A stretch of DNA of 64,000 nt from the NCBI RefSeq assembly GCF_021155775.2, contig NC_060232.1, forward strand, positions 36,633,089 to 36,697,088, in the 5' to 3' direction. Positions 14,601-26,618 of the stretch are shown here, in pieces. Numbering within the stretch: position 1 is the stretch's first letter; each line of letters starts with the position of its first letter. The notes under the pieces are model-generated. The model was given only the letters and a program-made list of their open reading frames with translations. It ran no database searches and was not told the DNA's origin. The stretch is from Neodiprion pinetum (Eukaryota > Arthropoda > Insecta > Hymenoptera > Diprionidae). The translations under genes and the position numbers were made by a program.

Positions 14601-15259
14601 CGGTAAAAGTGAAACTCCCCTACTCCGACGCTCTGCATCTGACGATTTGGGCCGGTCGATCCACCGGCTATTACGGAGCTGAGGATCTTCTGGTGCCGAA
14701 ATTATCTGTCGTCTTTGACCTTTCTCGCCGACTAATTCGATCGATTGTATAACCCATGCCGGCGAACGTGGCGAACGCATGGTCAGCGTAATACCGCCCA
14801 TCGTGCGTATTACGGCGGGGATTCTCGATGTCCTCAAAGGCCGGTCCTCGTGACACCGAAAAGGAAAGACACAGCCGATTTGTGAGAGGATCTCGAGGTC
14901 TCTTGATTTGTTAACTCCCGGGCCGAGACACACCCGGGACCATAAAATAAGAGAGGAGCAAAGGAAGAGAAGAAAAAAAAAAACAACGTGAAACAAACAA
15001 AACAAAAAAAAAAAGAGGCAGAGGAGCCGAAAAAAAACGACGCTAGGAATACTTAATCGCAAGAAACCGGTATTGGCTCGCGGGTTGGTTTCACGCAATC
15101 TGCGAACTTCTTTAATGTCATCGGGGAACGATGTCGTGCACGAAAACGATTTCATGATACACAGGCACCCATTCAGATGTTCATTACCACTGCAGCGTCT
15201 TTACTATATCCTCGGTCATTTTACACATCATAGACGTAATCACGTGTAGAAAGTTTTTG
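14601..15259. promoter_or_regulatory. Shared upstream region between divergent cuticle genes
   Basis: About 660 bases separate two TATA boxes that face away from each other. It contains A-rich runs near 14970-15040 but no supported exon. Its position suggests that enhancers here could co-regulate both RR-1 genes during the moult; that is inference. Confidence 0.5.
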
Positions 15260-15286
15260 TATAAATAGCGGCAGATGAGCTGCAGT
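15260..15286 (+). promoter_or_regulatory. TATA box and initiator of the plus-strand cuticle gene
   Basis: TATAAATA at 15260-15267 with a CAGT initiator-like site at 15283-15286, about 36 bases before the ATG at 15322. The TATA to Inr spacing is a little short, so the real start may lie slightly downstream. Confidence 0.7.
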
Positions 15287-15321
15287 AGGTACATTGTGAA
15301 CCAATCTCGACTTGGATCAAC

Positions 15322-16274
15322 ATGAAGTTTTTGGTAAGATATCGCGTCCCACGATCTGCCGTACGCATTGCATTGAATTCTCACGAAACTCACGACATCA
15401 TGGATCACAGTGAAATCGTTATAATCTCGTAATGGATCAACTTGCAACAAGGATAATAATTCTCAATTGTGATCGTTCAGTGAGCGCGGCTTCCATTGTC
15501 CTCCTAAAATACGACAACTTGACGCGTCAAACTTCGTATAAAACGGCACGAGGAATCCGCGCCTTGATTATCGTCGCGAATTTGCCGCGTTGTCGTTCCA
15601 ACAATGAATTATTGTTACCTCTCTCACGCCATCCTCACCGTCATCGTTATCATTCTCAGTGTGTTCTCCTCCCGACGGAGCCGGGGCCTCTTCGCCCTGA
15701 CCCAAAATCCGAATACCCTAATCACCGTCTCTGCTTTCGTACACATTTTCAGATCGTATCTCTCAGCCTGGCGGTGGTCGCCTCCGCCCAGTACAAGGAA
15801 CCCCTCAATCAGAACTACGCCAAGATCTTGCGCCAGGATCAGGAAGTGAACCCTGATGGAACCTACGATTTTACATACGAAACTGAAAACGGAATTTCCG
15901 CTGCTGCGAAAGGCGGTCCTGTCGGCTCGGGGCCCAACGGTGAACTCGTAATCCAGGAAGAGGGTGGATTCCAGTACACGGCTCCCGACGGCCAGTTAAT
16001 CTCCGTCAGGTACGTCGCTGGTCCCAACGGCTTCGTTCCCGAGGGAGCCCATCTTCCGGTCGGCCCACCAGTACCCGAGGCTATCCTCCGCTCCATTGAG
16101 TTCAACAGGGCTAACGAACGCAAGGAAGTACCGGAATACAGGCCCCCGCAGACCATCTACCAGCCGTCGACCACAGCCAGACCTTTCTACCCTTCGTCCA
16201 CCGTCTACCCCAGCCCGAACCCCTTCGGCAGGCAACCCAACTTCTATAACCTTCCTGGATACCAGCAGGGCTAG
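15322..16274 (+). CDS. Cuticular protein, RR-1 type, 177 residues
   Basis: Exon 1 is 15322-15333 (ATG AAG TTT TTG, donor GTAAGA) and exon 2 is 15753-16274 after the acceptor TTTTCAG. The joined start MKFLIVSLSLAVVASA is a signal peptide. The RR-1 core runs from NPDGTYDFTYETENG through FQYTAPDGQLISVRYVAGPNG to GAHLPVGPPVPEAI. A C-terminal extension of about 55 residues is rich in P, S, T and Y (YQPSTTARPFYPSSTVYPSP), which is longer than in the divergent neighbour and could be a glycosylation or cross-linking tail. One departure from the usual core is AGPNG where ADENG is expected. AATAAA lies at 16423-16428. Confidence 0.93.
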
Positions 16275-16339
16275 AACCAGCCTGGACGCCGCTAAACCGT
16301 GGGATGATTTAGAGTCGTCAGTTACAATGTAGTAAACCG

Positions 16340-16346
16340 TATATAC

Positions 16347-16390
<44 letters not shown>

Positions 16391-16402
16391 GTACATATAC
16401 AT
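16340..16402. repeat. (TA)n microsatellite in the 3' UTR of the cuticle gene
   Basis: Mostly perfect AT dinucleotides with ACAT/GTAC interruptions at both ends, between the stop codon and the polyadenylation signal. Confidence 0.85.
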
Positions 16403-16659
16403 ATTCCTTTTTTTTTGGGATGAATAAACAAGTGTTCTGAACAAATTTATTTGCCACTTAATGAGCCCCAGAAACACAAAAACTACTAGAATAATTATGA
16501 AAAAATTATATGTCTACTTTCGTAGACTAGTACCTATCCCGTCTAGCTATTAATGGCGGCCATTTGAAACTGTAATTGCAATCGATTCCTCTGACGTAAT
16601 TGTAGGTCAATGTTGTGTTTGAAATAATCAATCCTCGCGTTTTGCAACGTTCGTCATAT

Positions 16660-17400
16660 TTTTGAGGTTTTTGCCGAGCTGGAAATATTTAGGGCGAGAT
16701 AAATTGTAGAGAAGTTGCTGCCGACGAACTGGGCGCTCGGGAATCGAGAGAAAACACATTCCGAGCATCGTGGCGTCAACAGCTCAGAAAATATAGAGGA
16801 CAGGTATGTCGAAATATTCGGTCGTTTGTCCGTAACTTTTGATCCTCTGATCGCAGCCAATTTAGAATGTGCGTGTACGTTTTCTTTCGAAAGTTTACGT
16901 TGCTTTAGCGACCGAACGAATTGGTTCAAGTGTTTTCCGAAATCGACTGAAATCTTTCGGAGAAAACGGGAAGGATTAGCCTTGCTTTTTTGTGATATTC
17001 AGAGCTCGGAAACTTTTTGGCTCAGAATCGTTTCGTAGAACTATTTTTCCACTAATTGGACCCTCAAAAATCACAAAAACACATCAAAAACAGCGTAGGA
17101 CTAACGGCAGAGGAGTGACAAAGGAAATCTTTCATTTTTCGAAGGTAATTTTTGGTCCGTTGCTCAAAGCGTGTTCAGACTGCGTGCAATAGATTCCTCT
17201 CGTCTAAAATTACGTCGATAGAGTACATCGAAGACATTATTTCAGCATTTTTCGTAAATGTAGAAAATTGCACCAAGAATCCGAATACTTTTTTCGGCAA
17301 AAGATTTGTTATCTCAGAATCGAGTTGTATGACCGTTTCTCGACTGATACAACGCACAGAAGTGCGAAAAAGAGACTTCGAACAACAAACGATCAACAGC
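16660..17400. repeat. Strongly diverged monomers of the 335-bp satellite family
   Basis: Blocks here align by eye with segments of the downstream 335-bp unit in the same order: the GCTC-rich block then an AATTACGTCG motif, a TTATTTCAGC motif, and CAGAATCG...ACTAATTGGACC against CAGATTCG...CCAATTGGACC. Identity is far lower than within the array, so these look like ancient edge monomers. Similar blocks recur in duplicon B at 38547-39000. Confidence 0.6.
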
Positions 17401-18004
17401 TAAATGAATACAAAGGTAATATAGAAGAATTTGATGTTTGCTTTATTTCAATATCAGTTACAGAAAACATAGATAAAACAACGTCATACATCATACATTG
17501 TATCCTGCAGAAGTGAGTTGTACCAGTACGGAGGTCAGAACTTGAGCTGTATGTTGAAACTATGATAATGAGTAACTAATATGGTATTTTTCATATTCTG
17601 CTTGAGACAATGTAAGCTGCGTACCAACTTCCATGTGAAAATACTTGGATTTCTCATCTACTTTTTAATCATATTTTACTTTGAGTATACTTGTCAACTT
17701 GCTATATTACGACACACTGACACCTGAACACTTGTACTAGTATTTAGGCATATCGAATAAACTGAAACTCTGAGCTACGAACTTGTCATTTTTATTTTCC
17801 ACCTTTTCGAGACCCAGTCGCAAATTTAATTTTTTCCGCATGCAAGTTTTCGTTCATTGTTCACAGGGTAAGCCCAGCTGTATTTGCAGTTTTTTGAGAC
17901 TAATCGGACGCTGAGAAATGCAACATAAATACGTGAAATAACGGAGAACCAAGGGCTGAAATGATTTAGAAGTTGCTCGTGTTATGGCTATAACTCTTAA
18001 TCGG

Positions 18005-21000
18005 TTGCGCGGAGCGTATTCGTACTGTGCCCAATCGTTTTCTCTGGCAAAATTACGTCGGAATAGTGCATCAAAGAATTTATTCCAGCTTTTTTCAAAA
18101 TCGCGAAAATTTTCGCCGAAAAAACAAAGGGGTTAAGCCATACCTTTTTTTCGACCGAAAAATTTTAGGTCTCAGATTCGATTTGTACGACCCTTTCATG
18201 ACCAATTGGACCACCAGGAACTCAGAAAACGCAGCGAAAAGAGCGTCAGATCAACAGGAGAGAAATTACGAAGAAAAAAGCACCAGCCGAAAAATGTCGA
18301 AAACTCTGGTTCTCGTTTTTCGGCTCCACCTCTTCATACGTTGCTCGCAGCGTATTGGGACTGTGCCCAATCGTTTTCTATCGAAAAATTACGTCGGAAT
18401 AGTGCATCAAAGAATTTATTCCAGCTTTTTTCAAAATCGCGAGAATTTTCGCCAAAAATACAAAGGGGTTAGCCTTACCTTTTTTTCGGCCGAAAAATTT
18501 TAGGTCTCAGATTCGATTTGTACGACCCTTTCATGACCAATTGGACCACCAGGAACTCAGAAAACGCAGCGAAAAGAGCGTCAGATCAACAGGAGAGAAA
18601 TTACGAAGAAAAAAGCACCAGCCGAAAAATGTCGAAAACTCTGGTTCTCGTTTTTCGGCTCCACCTCTTCATACGTTGCTCGCAGCGTATTGGGACTGTG
18701 CCCAATCGTTTTCTATCGAAAAATTACGTCGGAATAGTGCATCAAAGAATTTATTCCAGCTTTTTTCAAAATCGCGAGAATTTTCGCCAAAAATACAAAG
18801 GGGTTAGCCTTACCTTTTTTTCGGCCGAAAAATTTTAGGTCTCAGATTCGATTTGTACGACCCTTTCATGACCAATTGGACCACCAGGAACTCAGAAAAC
18901 GCAGCGAAAAGAGCGTCAGATCAACAGGAGAGAAATTACGAAGAAAAAAGCACCAGCCGAAAAATGTCGAAAACTCTGGTTCTCGTTTTTCGGCTCCACC
19001 TCTTCATACGTTGCTCGCAGCGTATTGGGACTGTGCCCAATCGTTTTCTCTCGCAAAATTACGTCGGAATAGTGCATCAAAGAATTTATTCCAGCTTTTT
19101 TCAAAATCGCGAAAATTTTCGCCAAAAATACAAAGGGGTTAGCCTTACCTTTTTTTCGGCCAAAAAATTTTAGGTCTCAGATTCGATTTGTACGACCCTT
19201 TCATGACCAATTGGACCACCAGGAACTCAGAAAACGCAGCGAAAAGAGCGTCAGATCAACAGGAGAGAAATTACGAAGAAAAAAGCACCAGCCGAAAAAT
19301 GTCGAAAACTCTGGTTCTCGTTTTTCGGCTCCACCTCTTCATACGTTGCTCGCAGCGTATTGGGACTGTGCCCAATCGTTTTCTATCGCAAAATTACGTC
19401 GGAATAGTGCATCAAAGAATTTATTCCAGCTTTTTTCAAAATCGCGAAAATTTTCGCCGAAAAAACAAAGGGGTTAAGCCATACCTTTTTTTCGACCGAA
19501 AAATTTTAGGTCTCAGATTCGATTTGTACGACCCTTTCATGACCAATTGGACCACCAGGAACTCAGAAAACGCAGCGAAAAGAGCGTCAGATCAACAGGA
19601 GAGAAATTACGAAGAAAAAAGCACCAGCCGAAAAATGTCGAAAACTCTGGTTCTCGTTTTTCGGCTCCACCTCTTCATACGTTGCTCGCAGCGTATTGGG
19701 ACTGTGCCCAATCGTTTTCTATCGAAAAATTACGTCGGAATAGTGCATCAAAGAATTTATTCCAGCTTTTTTCAAAATCGCGAGAATTTTCGCCAAAAAT
19801 ACAAAGGGGTTAGCCTTACCTTTTTTTCGGCCGAAAAATTTTAGGTCTCAGATTCGATTTGTACGACCCTTTCATGACCAATTGGACCACCAGGAACTCA
19901 GAAAACGCAGCGAAAAGAGCGTCAGATCAACAGGAGAGAAATTACGAAGAAAAAAGCACCAGCCGAAAAATGTCGAAAACTCTGGTTCTCGTTTTTCGGC
20001 TCCACCTCTTCATACGTTGCTCGCAGCGTATTGGGACTGTGCCCAATCGTTTTCTATCGAAAAATTACGTCGGAATAGTGCATCAAAGAATTTATTCCAG
20101 CTTTTTTCAAAATCGCGAGAATTTTCGCCAAAAATACAAAGGGGTTAGCCTTACCTTTTTTTCGGCCGAAAAATTTTAGGTCTCAGATTCGATTTGTACG
20201 ACCCTTTCATGACCAATTGGACCACCAGGAACTCAGAAAACGCAGCGAAAAGAGCGTCAGATCAACAGGAGAGAAATTACGAAGAAAAAAGCACCAGCCG
20301 AAAAATGTCGAAAACTCTGGTTCTCGTTTTTCGGCTCCACCTCTTCATACGTTGCTCGCAGCGTATTGGGACTGTGCCCAATCGTTTTCTCTCGCAAAAT
20401 TACGTCGGAATAGTGCATCAAAGAATTTATTCCAGCTTTTTTCAAAATCGCGAAAATTTTCGCCAAAAATACAAAGGGGTTAGCCTTACCTTTTTTTCGG
20501 CCAAAAAATTTTAGGTCTCAGATTCGATTTGTACGACCCTTTCATGACCAATTGGACCACCAGGAACTCAGAAAACGCAGCGAAAAGAGCGTCAGATCAA
20601 CAGGAGAGAAATTACGAAGAAAAAAGCACCAGCCGAAAAATGTCGAAAACTCTGGTTCTCGTTTTTCGGCTCCACCTCTTCATACGTTGCTCGCAGCGTA
20701 TTGGGACTGTGCCCAATCGTTTTCTCTCGCAAAATTACGTCGGAATAGTGCATCAAAGAATTTATTCCAGCTTTTTTCAAAATCGCGAAAATTTTCGCCA
20801 AAAATACAAAGGGGTTAGCCTTACCTTTTTTTCGGCCAAAAAATTTTAGGTCTCAGATTCGATTTGTACGACCCTTTCATGACCAATTGGACCACCAGGA
20901 ACTCAGAAAACGCAGCGAAAAGAGCGTCAGATCAACAGGAGAGAAATTACGAAGAAAAAAGCACCAGCCGAAAAATGTCGAAAACTCTGGTTCTCGTTTT

Positions 21001-24000
21001 TCGGCTCCACCTCTTCATACGTTGCTCGCAGCGTATTGGGACTGTGCCCAATCGTTTTCTATCGCAAAATTACGTCGGAATAGTGCATCAAAGAATTTAT
21101 TCCAGCTTTTTTCAAAATCGCGAAAATTTTCGCCAAAAATACAAAGGGGTTAAGCCTTACCTTTTTTTCGGCCGAAAAATTTTAGGTCTCAGATTCGATT
21201 TGTACGACCCTTTTATTACCAATTGTACCACCAGGAACTCAGAAAATGCAGCGAAAAGAGCGTGAGATCAACAGAAGAGAAATTACGAAGAAAAAAGCAG
21301 CAGCCGAAAAATGTCGAAAACTCTGGTTCTCGTTTTTCGGCTCCACCTCTTCATACGTTGCTCGCAGCGTATTGGGACTGTGCCCAATCGTTTTCTCTCG
21401 CAAAATTACGTCGGAATAGTGCATCAAAGAATTTATTCCAGCTTTTTTCAAAATCGCGAGAATTTTCGCCAAAAATACAAAGGGGTTAGCCTTACCTTTT
21501 TTTCGGCCGAAAAATTTTAGGTCTCAGATTCGATTTGTACGACCCTTTCATGACCAATTGGACCACCAGGAACTCAGAAAACGCAGCGAAAAGAGCGTCA
21601 GATCAACAGGAGAGAAGTTACGAAGAAAAAAGCACCAGCCGAAAAATGTCGAAAACTCTGGTTCTCGTTTTTCGGCTCCACCTCTTCATACGTTGCTCGC
21701 AGCGTATTGGGACTGTGCCCAATCGTTTTCTCTCGCAAAATTACGTCGGAATAGTGCATCAAAGAATTTATTCCTGCTTTTTTCAAAATCGCGAAAATTT
21801 TCGCCAAAAATACAAAGGGGTTAGCCTTACCTTTTTTTCGGCCAAAAAATTTTAGGTCTCAGATTCGATTTGTACGACCCTTTCATGACCAATTGGACCA
21901 CCAGGAACTCAGAAAACGCAGCGAAAAGAGCGTCAGATCAACAGGAGAGAAATTACGAAGAAAAAAGCACCAGCCGAAAAATGTCGAAAACTCTGGTTCT
22001 CGTTTTTCGGCTCCACCTCTTCATACGTTGCTCGCAGCGTATTGGGACTGTGCCCAATCGTTTTCTATCGAAAAATTACGTCGGAATAGTGCATCAAAGA
22101 ATTTATTCCAGCTTTTTTCAAAATCGCGAGAATTTTCGCCAAAAATACAAAGGGGTTAGCCTTACCTTTTTTTCGGCCGAAAAATTTTAGGTCTCAGATT
22201 CGATTTGTACGACCCTTTCATGACCAATTGGACCACCAGGAACTCAGAAAACGCAGCGAAAAGAGCGTCAGATCAACAGGAGAGAAATTACGAAGAAAAA
22301 AGCACCAGCCGAAAAATGTCGAAAACTCTGGTTCTCGTTTTTCGGCTCCACCTCTTCATACGTTGCTCGCAGCGTATTGGGACTGTGCCCAATCGTTTTC
22401 TATCGAAAAATTACGTCGGAATAGTGCATCAAAGAATTTATTCCACCTTTTTTCAAAATCGCGAGAATTTTCGCCAAAAATACAAAGGGGTTAGCCTTAC
22501 CTTTTTTTCGGCCGAAAAATTTTAGGTCTCAGATTCGATTTGTACGACCCTTTCATGACCAATTGGACCACCAGGAACTCAGAAAACGCAGCGAAAAGAG
22601 CGTCAGATCAACAGGAGAGAAATTACGAAGAAAAAAGCACCAGCCGAAAAATGTCGAAAACTCTGGTTCTCGTTTTTCGGCTCCACCTCTTCATACGTTG
22701 CTCGCAGCGTATTGGGACTGTGCCCAATCGTTTTCTATCGAAAAATTACGTCGGAATAGTGCATCAAAGAATTTATTCCAGCTTTTTTCAAAATCGCGAG
22801 AATTTTCGCCAAAAATACAAAGGGGTTAGCCTTACCTTTTTTTCGGCCGAAAAATTTTAGGTCTCAGATTCGATTTGTACGACCCTTTCATGACCAATTG
22901 GACCACCAGGAACTCAGAAAACGCAGCGAAAAGAGCGTCAGATCAACAGGAGAGAAATTACGAAGAAAAAAGCACCAGCCGAAAAATGTCGAAAACTCTG
23001 GTTCTCGTTTTTCGGCTCCACCTCTTCATACGTTGCTCGCAGCGTATTGGGACTGTGCCCAATCGTTTTCTATCGCAAAATTACGTCGGAATAGTGCATC
23101 AAAGAATTTATTCCACCTTTTTTCAAAATCGCGAGAATTTTCGCCAAAAATACAAAGGGGTTAGCCTTACCTTTTTTTCGGCCAAAAAATTTTAGGTCTC
23201 AGATTCGATTTGTACGACCCTTTCATGACCAATTGGACCACCAGGAACTCAGAAAACGCAGCGAAAAGAGCGTCAGATCAACAGGAGAGAAATTACGAAG
23301 AAAAAAGCACCAGCCGAAAAATGTCGAAAACTCTGGTTCTCGTTTTTCGGCTCCACCTCTTCATGCGTTGCTCGCAGCGTATTGGGACTGTGCCCAATCG
23401 TTTTCTCTCGCAAAATTACGTCGGAATAGTGCATCAAAGAATTTATTCCAGCTTTTTTCAAAATCGCGAAAATTTTCGCCAAAAATACAAAGGGGTTAGC
23501 CTTACCTTTTTTTTCGGCCAAAAAATTTTAGGTCTCAGATTCGATTTGTACGACCCTTTCATGACCAATTGGACCACCAGGAACTCAGAAAACGCAGCGA
23601 AAAGAGCGTCAGATCAACAGGAGAGAAATTACGAAGAAAAAAGCACCAGCCGAAAAATGTCGAAAACTCTGGTTCTCGTTTTTCGGCTCCACCTCTTCAT
23701 ACGTTGCTCGCAGCGTATTGGGACTGTGCCCAATCGTTTTCTCTCGCAAAATTACGTCGGAATAGTGCATCAAAGAATTTATTTCAGCTTTTTTTAAAAT
23801 CGCGAAAATTTTCACCAAAAATACAAAGGGGTTAAGCCTTACCTTTTTTTCGGCCAAAAAATTTTAGGTCTCAGATTCGATTTGTACGACCCTTTTATTA
23901 CCAATTGTACCACCAGGAACTCAGAAAATGCAGCGAAAAGAGCGTGAGATCAACAGAAGAGAAATTACGAAGAAAAAAGCAGCAGCCGAAAAATGTCGAA

Positions 24001-24590
24001 AACTCTGGTTCTCGTTTTTCGGCTCCACCTCTTCATACGTTGCTCGCAGCGTATTGGGACTGTGCCCAATCGTTTTCTATCGCAAAATTACGTCGGAATA
24101 GTGCATCAAAGAATTTATTTCAGCTTTTTTTAAAATCGCGAAAATTTTCACCAAAAATACAAAGGTTAAGCCTTTTTTTTCGGCCAAAAAATTTTAGGTC
24201 TCAGATTCGATTCGTACGACCCTTTTATTACCAATTGAACCACCAGAAACTCAGAAAACGCAGCGAAAAGAGCGTCAGATCAACAGGAGAGAAATTACGA
24301 AGAAAAGAGCACCAGCCGAAAAATGTCAAAACACAGGTTTTAGTTTTTTGGCTGTAACTTTTGATTCGCTGCTCGCACCGTATTCGGACTACGCTCAATC
24401 GATTTCTCACGCAAAATTACGTAGGAATAGTACACGAAAGATTTTTTTCAAGCACTTTTCAACATCGCGAAAATTTTCGCCAAAAATACAAAGGGGTTAG
24501 CCCTACCTTTTTTTCGGCCAAAAAATTTCAGGTCTCAGATCCGATTCGTATGACCCTTTAATGACTCATTGGACCACCATAAACTCACGC
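18005..24590 (+). repeat. 335-bp tandem satellite array, about 18-19 units
   Basis: A recurring landmark (ATGACCAATTGGACCACC or a close variant) falls at about 18203, 18538, 18873, 19208, 19544, 19879, 20214, 20549, 20884, 21220, 21555, 21890, 22225, 22560, 22895, 23230, 23566, 23902 and 24237: spacing 335, sometimes 336. Units differ at a few diagnostic sites (TCTCGCAAAA, TATCGAAAAA or TATCGCAAAA; GCGAGAA or GCGAAAA; GGCCGAAAA or GGCCAAAAA). Two units (from 21220 and 23902) share several extra substitutions, and the last unit is clearly diverged, as expected at an array edge. Confidence 0.97.
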
Positions 24591-25876
24591 TTACCCTCTC
24601 AACCGCGTCATAGTTCTCAAAATCCTTCTGAACTCTGTTATCGATCGTCATCAGCGGACGCCCTTGATTTCATTCTTCGAATACATAACAGAGCTTTCCT
24701 TCGGATCGAGTACAATTGTCGATAAGCTTCCGTAAAAGCCATTAGTTCCAACGTTCACTCATAATCGCTTGTTATGCAATGGTCGAATCAGCAATATCTC
24801 ATTGATATTCTACCCATGTTCCATTAATCTATGGTATTTTATTGAAAGTAATATATCCCTTTCATTCGCACTCACCAAGAAACAGATAAAGCGACGGATA
24901 TCCGAGCTTCTCCCGTTGAAAATTACGTAATTTCATTTTATCAGTAGGATCGCGCGGCGCTCATTTACGTCGGCATAGCGTGTACCTACATTTTTTCAGC
25001 ATTCTAACTAATCGTCATATTAAGCCCAAAGATTTAGCGGGATTGCTTTACTGTTTTCTGATTTCATGGGTTCAATCACTCTCCGTCTTTGAATCAGTTT
25101 CTAGCATCCGTTTTTCAATAAACTGGTTATCAAGGGTTCAATAATACACAGAGAAACCTTTCGCAAGAAAAATTTCCTTACTGACCGGTGATTCGTAGAC
25201 AATTTGTACATCTTGGCGATATTCTCAGTACGAAGAATATAAAAAGATAGTCTTTTAATAATATTATTCACTATAAGAACATCAAATTTTTCTATTCTTC
25301 GTACCAAGAAATATCATCGTAATATACAAGGTGCCCAAAAATTACCTGTAGTCGGTGCGTGAATTTTTGATACGAAAAGTTTCTGCGTGCACCTTAAGAC
25401 CTAAATCGATTCAGCTGATTCAAAACGCCAGCCAGATTACAAAATATTTGGGCTCCATTTCTTCAACCATTCCTATCGTAAAAAATTGATCGGACTCGTC
25501 GCAAGCAATTGTTTTGTTTTTCATTTTTCCTGAATGCGAATTAAATTATTTTCCATCATGATTCTCAGTGCCCGTAGCCTTTAAATTCGACACCCACTGG
25601 ATGCCAAGGAACTATTATTGCTAGAAAGGGCCATTCAAATACATTCAAACTATCGAGTTCCAGCATTACGAGCGATAATTCCTTTTGTTAGCCGCAGCCT
25701 CGGTCTGGGCGAGCCTGGATTATGCAAGTACGAATTCAATACCGTATCAGATGGTATTTCTAGAAATTTGCAAGCGCGTCAAAATATGAGACCGTCATTT
25801 CCACGAGATATGTATATTACGTAGAACGGGCTTCAACAACGCTGAAACATAACTCTTCCATCCTCTGAGAATCTCG
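24591..25876. other. Unique part of duplicon A between array and promoter
   Basis: Shared with 39850-41134 but otherwise unrecognised. It contains a short open frame at 25618-25824 whose counterpart at 40855-41082 differs at a few amino-acid positions; this may be chance. No gene is called. Confidence 0.5.
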
Positions 25877-26058
25877 TATAAATAAGGGATGGAGTACCAC
25901 TCGCAGCTCAGTATCCATCACCATCGGCGAGCTTCCGCTCGAGGCAGCCACCCAGTTTTTGGAAATCGTTTTCTCAGACGATAATTTATTTACCATTCAG
26001 TACGACGAGTAGTTCAAATCAACACGTCGATTGTAAACCGACGATCGTGATCTATCAG
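25877..26058 (+). promoter_or_regulatory. Duplicated promoter plus ATG-less leader exon with splice donor (copy A)
   Basis: TATAAATA at 25877-25884 and TCAGT at 25908-25912 have canonical spacing. The predicted leader, about 25910-26058, ends CAG/GTAAGA at 26058/26059. It is nearly identical to the leader of the orphan gene in duplicon B, but here the coding exon is missing. What lies downstream is the foldback at 26619-27463. Whether this promoter is active is unknown. Confidence 0.65.
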
Positions 26059-26618
26059 GTAAGATTGATATACGAATATCTAGTTCATTACAGATACTGC
26101 GTTTTACGATACACATTCAGGATCAAACACTTTTCCCACATTGACAAAATATCCCAAATAAGATTCGGTTGAATTCGAAATTGCAATTCTTGGAGGGAGT
26201 TACACAATAAGATGCGGTGACTTCCAGGACGTCCAAATTCACTTTTTCATTAACTTTTACATCAATTCAACGTTCAACACGTGATCTATCACTGAAGTCA
26301 GATGAACCAACAACGCCAGCCAATCACAACTAACAGTTAGGCATACGCTCGAATGTAAAAAGCATTCTCAAGTCTTGTCAGATTTGTTGAGCACATGATT
26401 AAACAATAAGAGCATCATATCTTCATAGTAATTCTCACATATTTTTTACCCATTACATTCTGCACGTACACCTATAATTCTTAATAAGAATATATATGTA
26501 TATATATATCATCATGTGTCATGTGTGTAGCGATTGCATCACGACCGAACTGATTATTTTGATAGTTTTACGGTGAATATAGCAAATTCAATTTATTGTT
26601 CCGTGAAACACCCTTGAA

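Larger units (their letters stand above)
16906..26505 (+). repeat. Duplicon A (direct repeat of 38547-41752, with expanded satellite)
   Basis: From TAGCGACCGAACG at 16906 to an AT microsatellite near 26505 this segment aligns co-linearly with 38547-41752. Left flank, right flank, promoter and leader exon match closely, with scattered substitutions and small indels. The only large difference is the tandem array at about 18.0-24.6 kb, present here and reduced to a single partial unit in the other copy. Homology stops at the AT run, so the coding exon found after duplicon B is absent here. Confidence 0.85.

Noticed and set aside
14346..15155. 269-codon minus-strand frame
   Set aside because: It overlays the promoter, exon 1 and intron of the minus-strand cuticle gene, and its FFxLFCLFFF segment comes from A/T runs.
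15432..15752. N-terminal extension of the plus-strand cuticle frame
   Set aside because: This is intron 1 read through; the signal peptide is complete only when exon 15322-15333 is joined to 15753.
18005..24590. CRISPR-like array
   Set aside because: The repeats are directly adjoining 335-bp units without short unique spacers, in a eukaryotic context.
25618..25824. Short frame conserved between the duplicons (also 40855-41082)
   Set aside because: The two versions differ mainly by amino-acid-changing substitutions over a short length and the frame lies upstream of the TATA box, so selection for protein is not evident.
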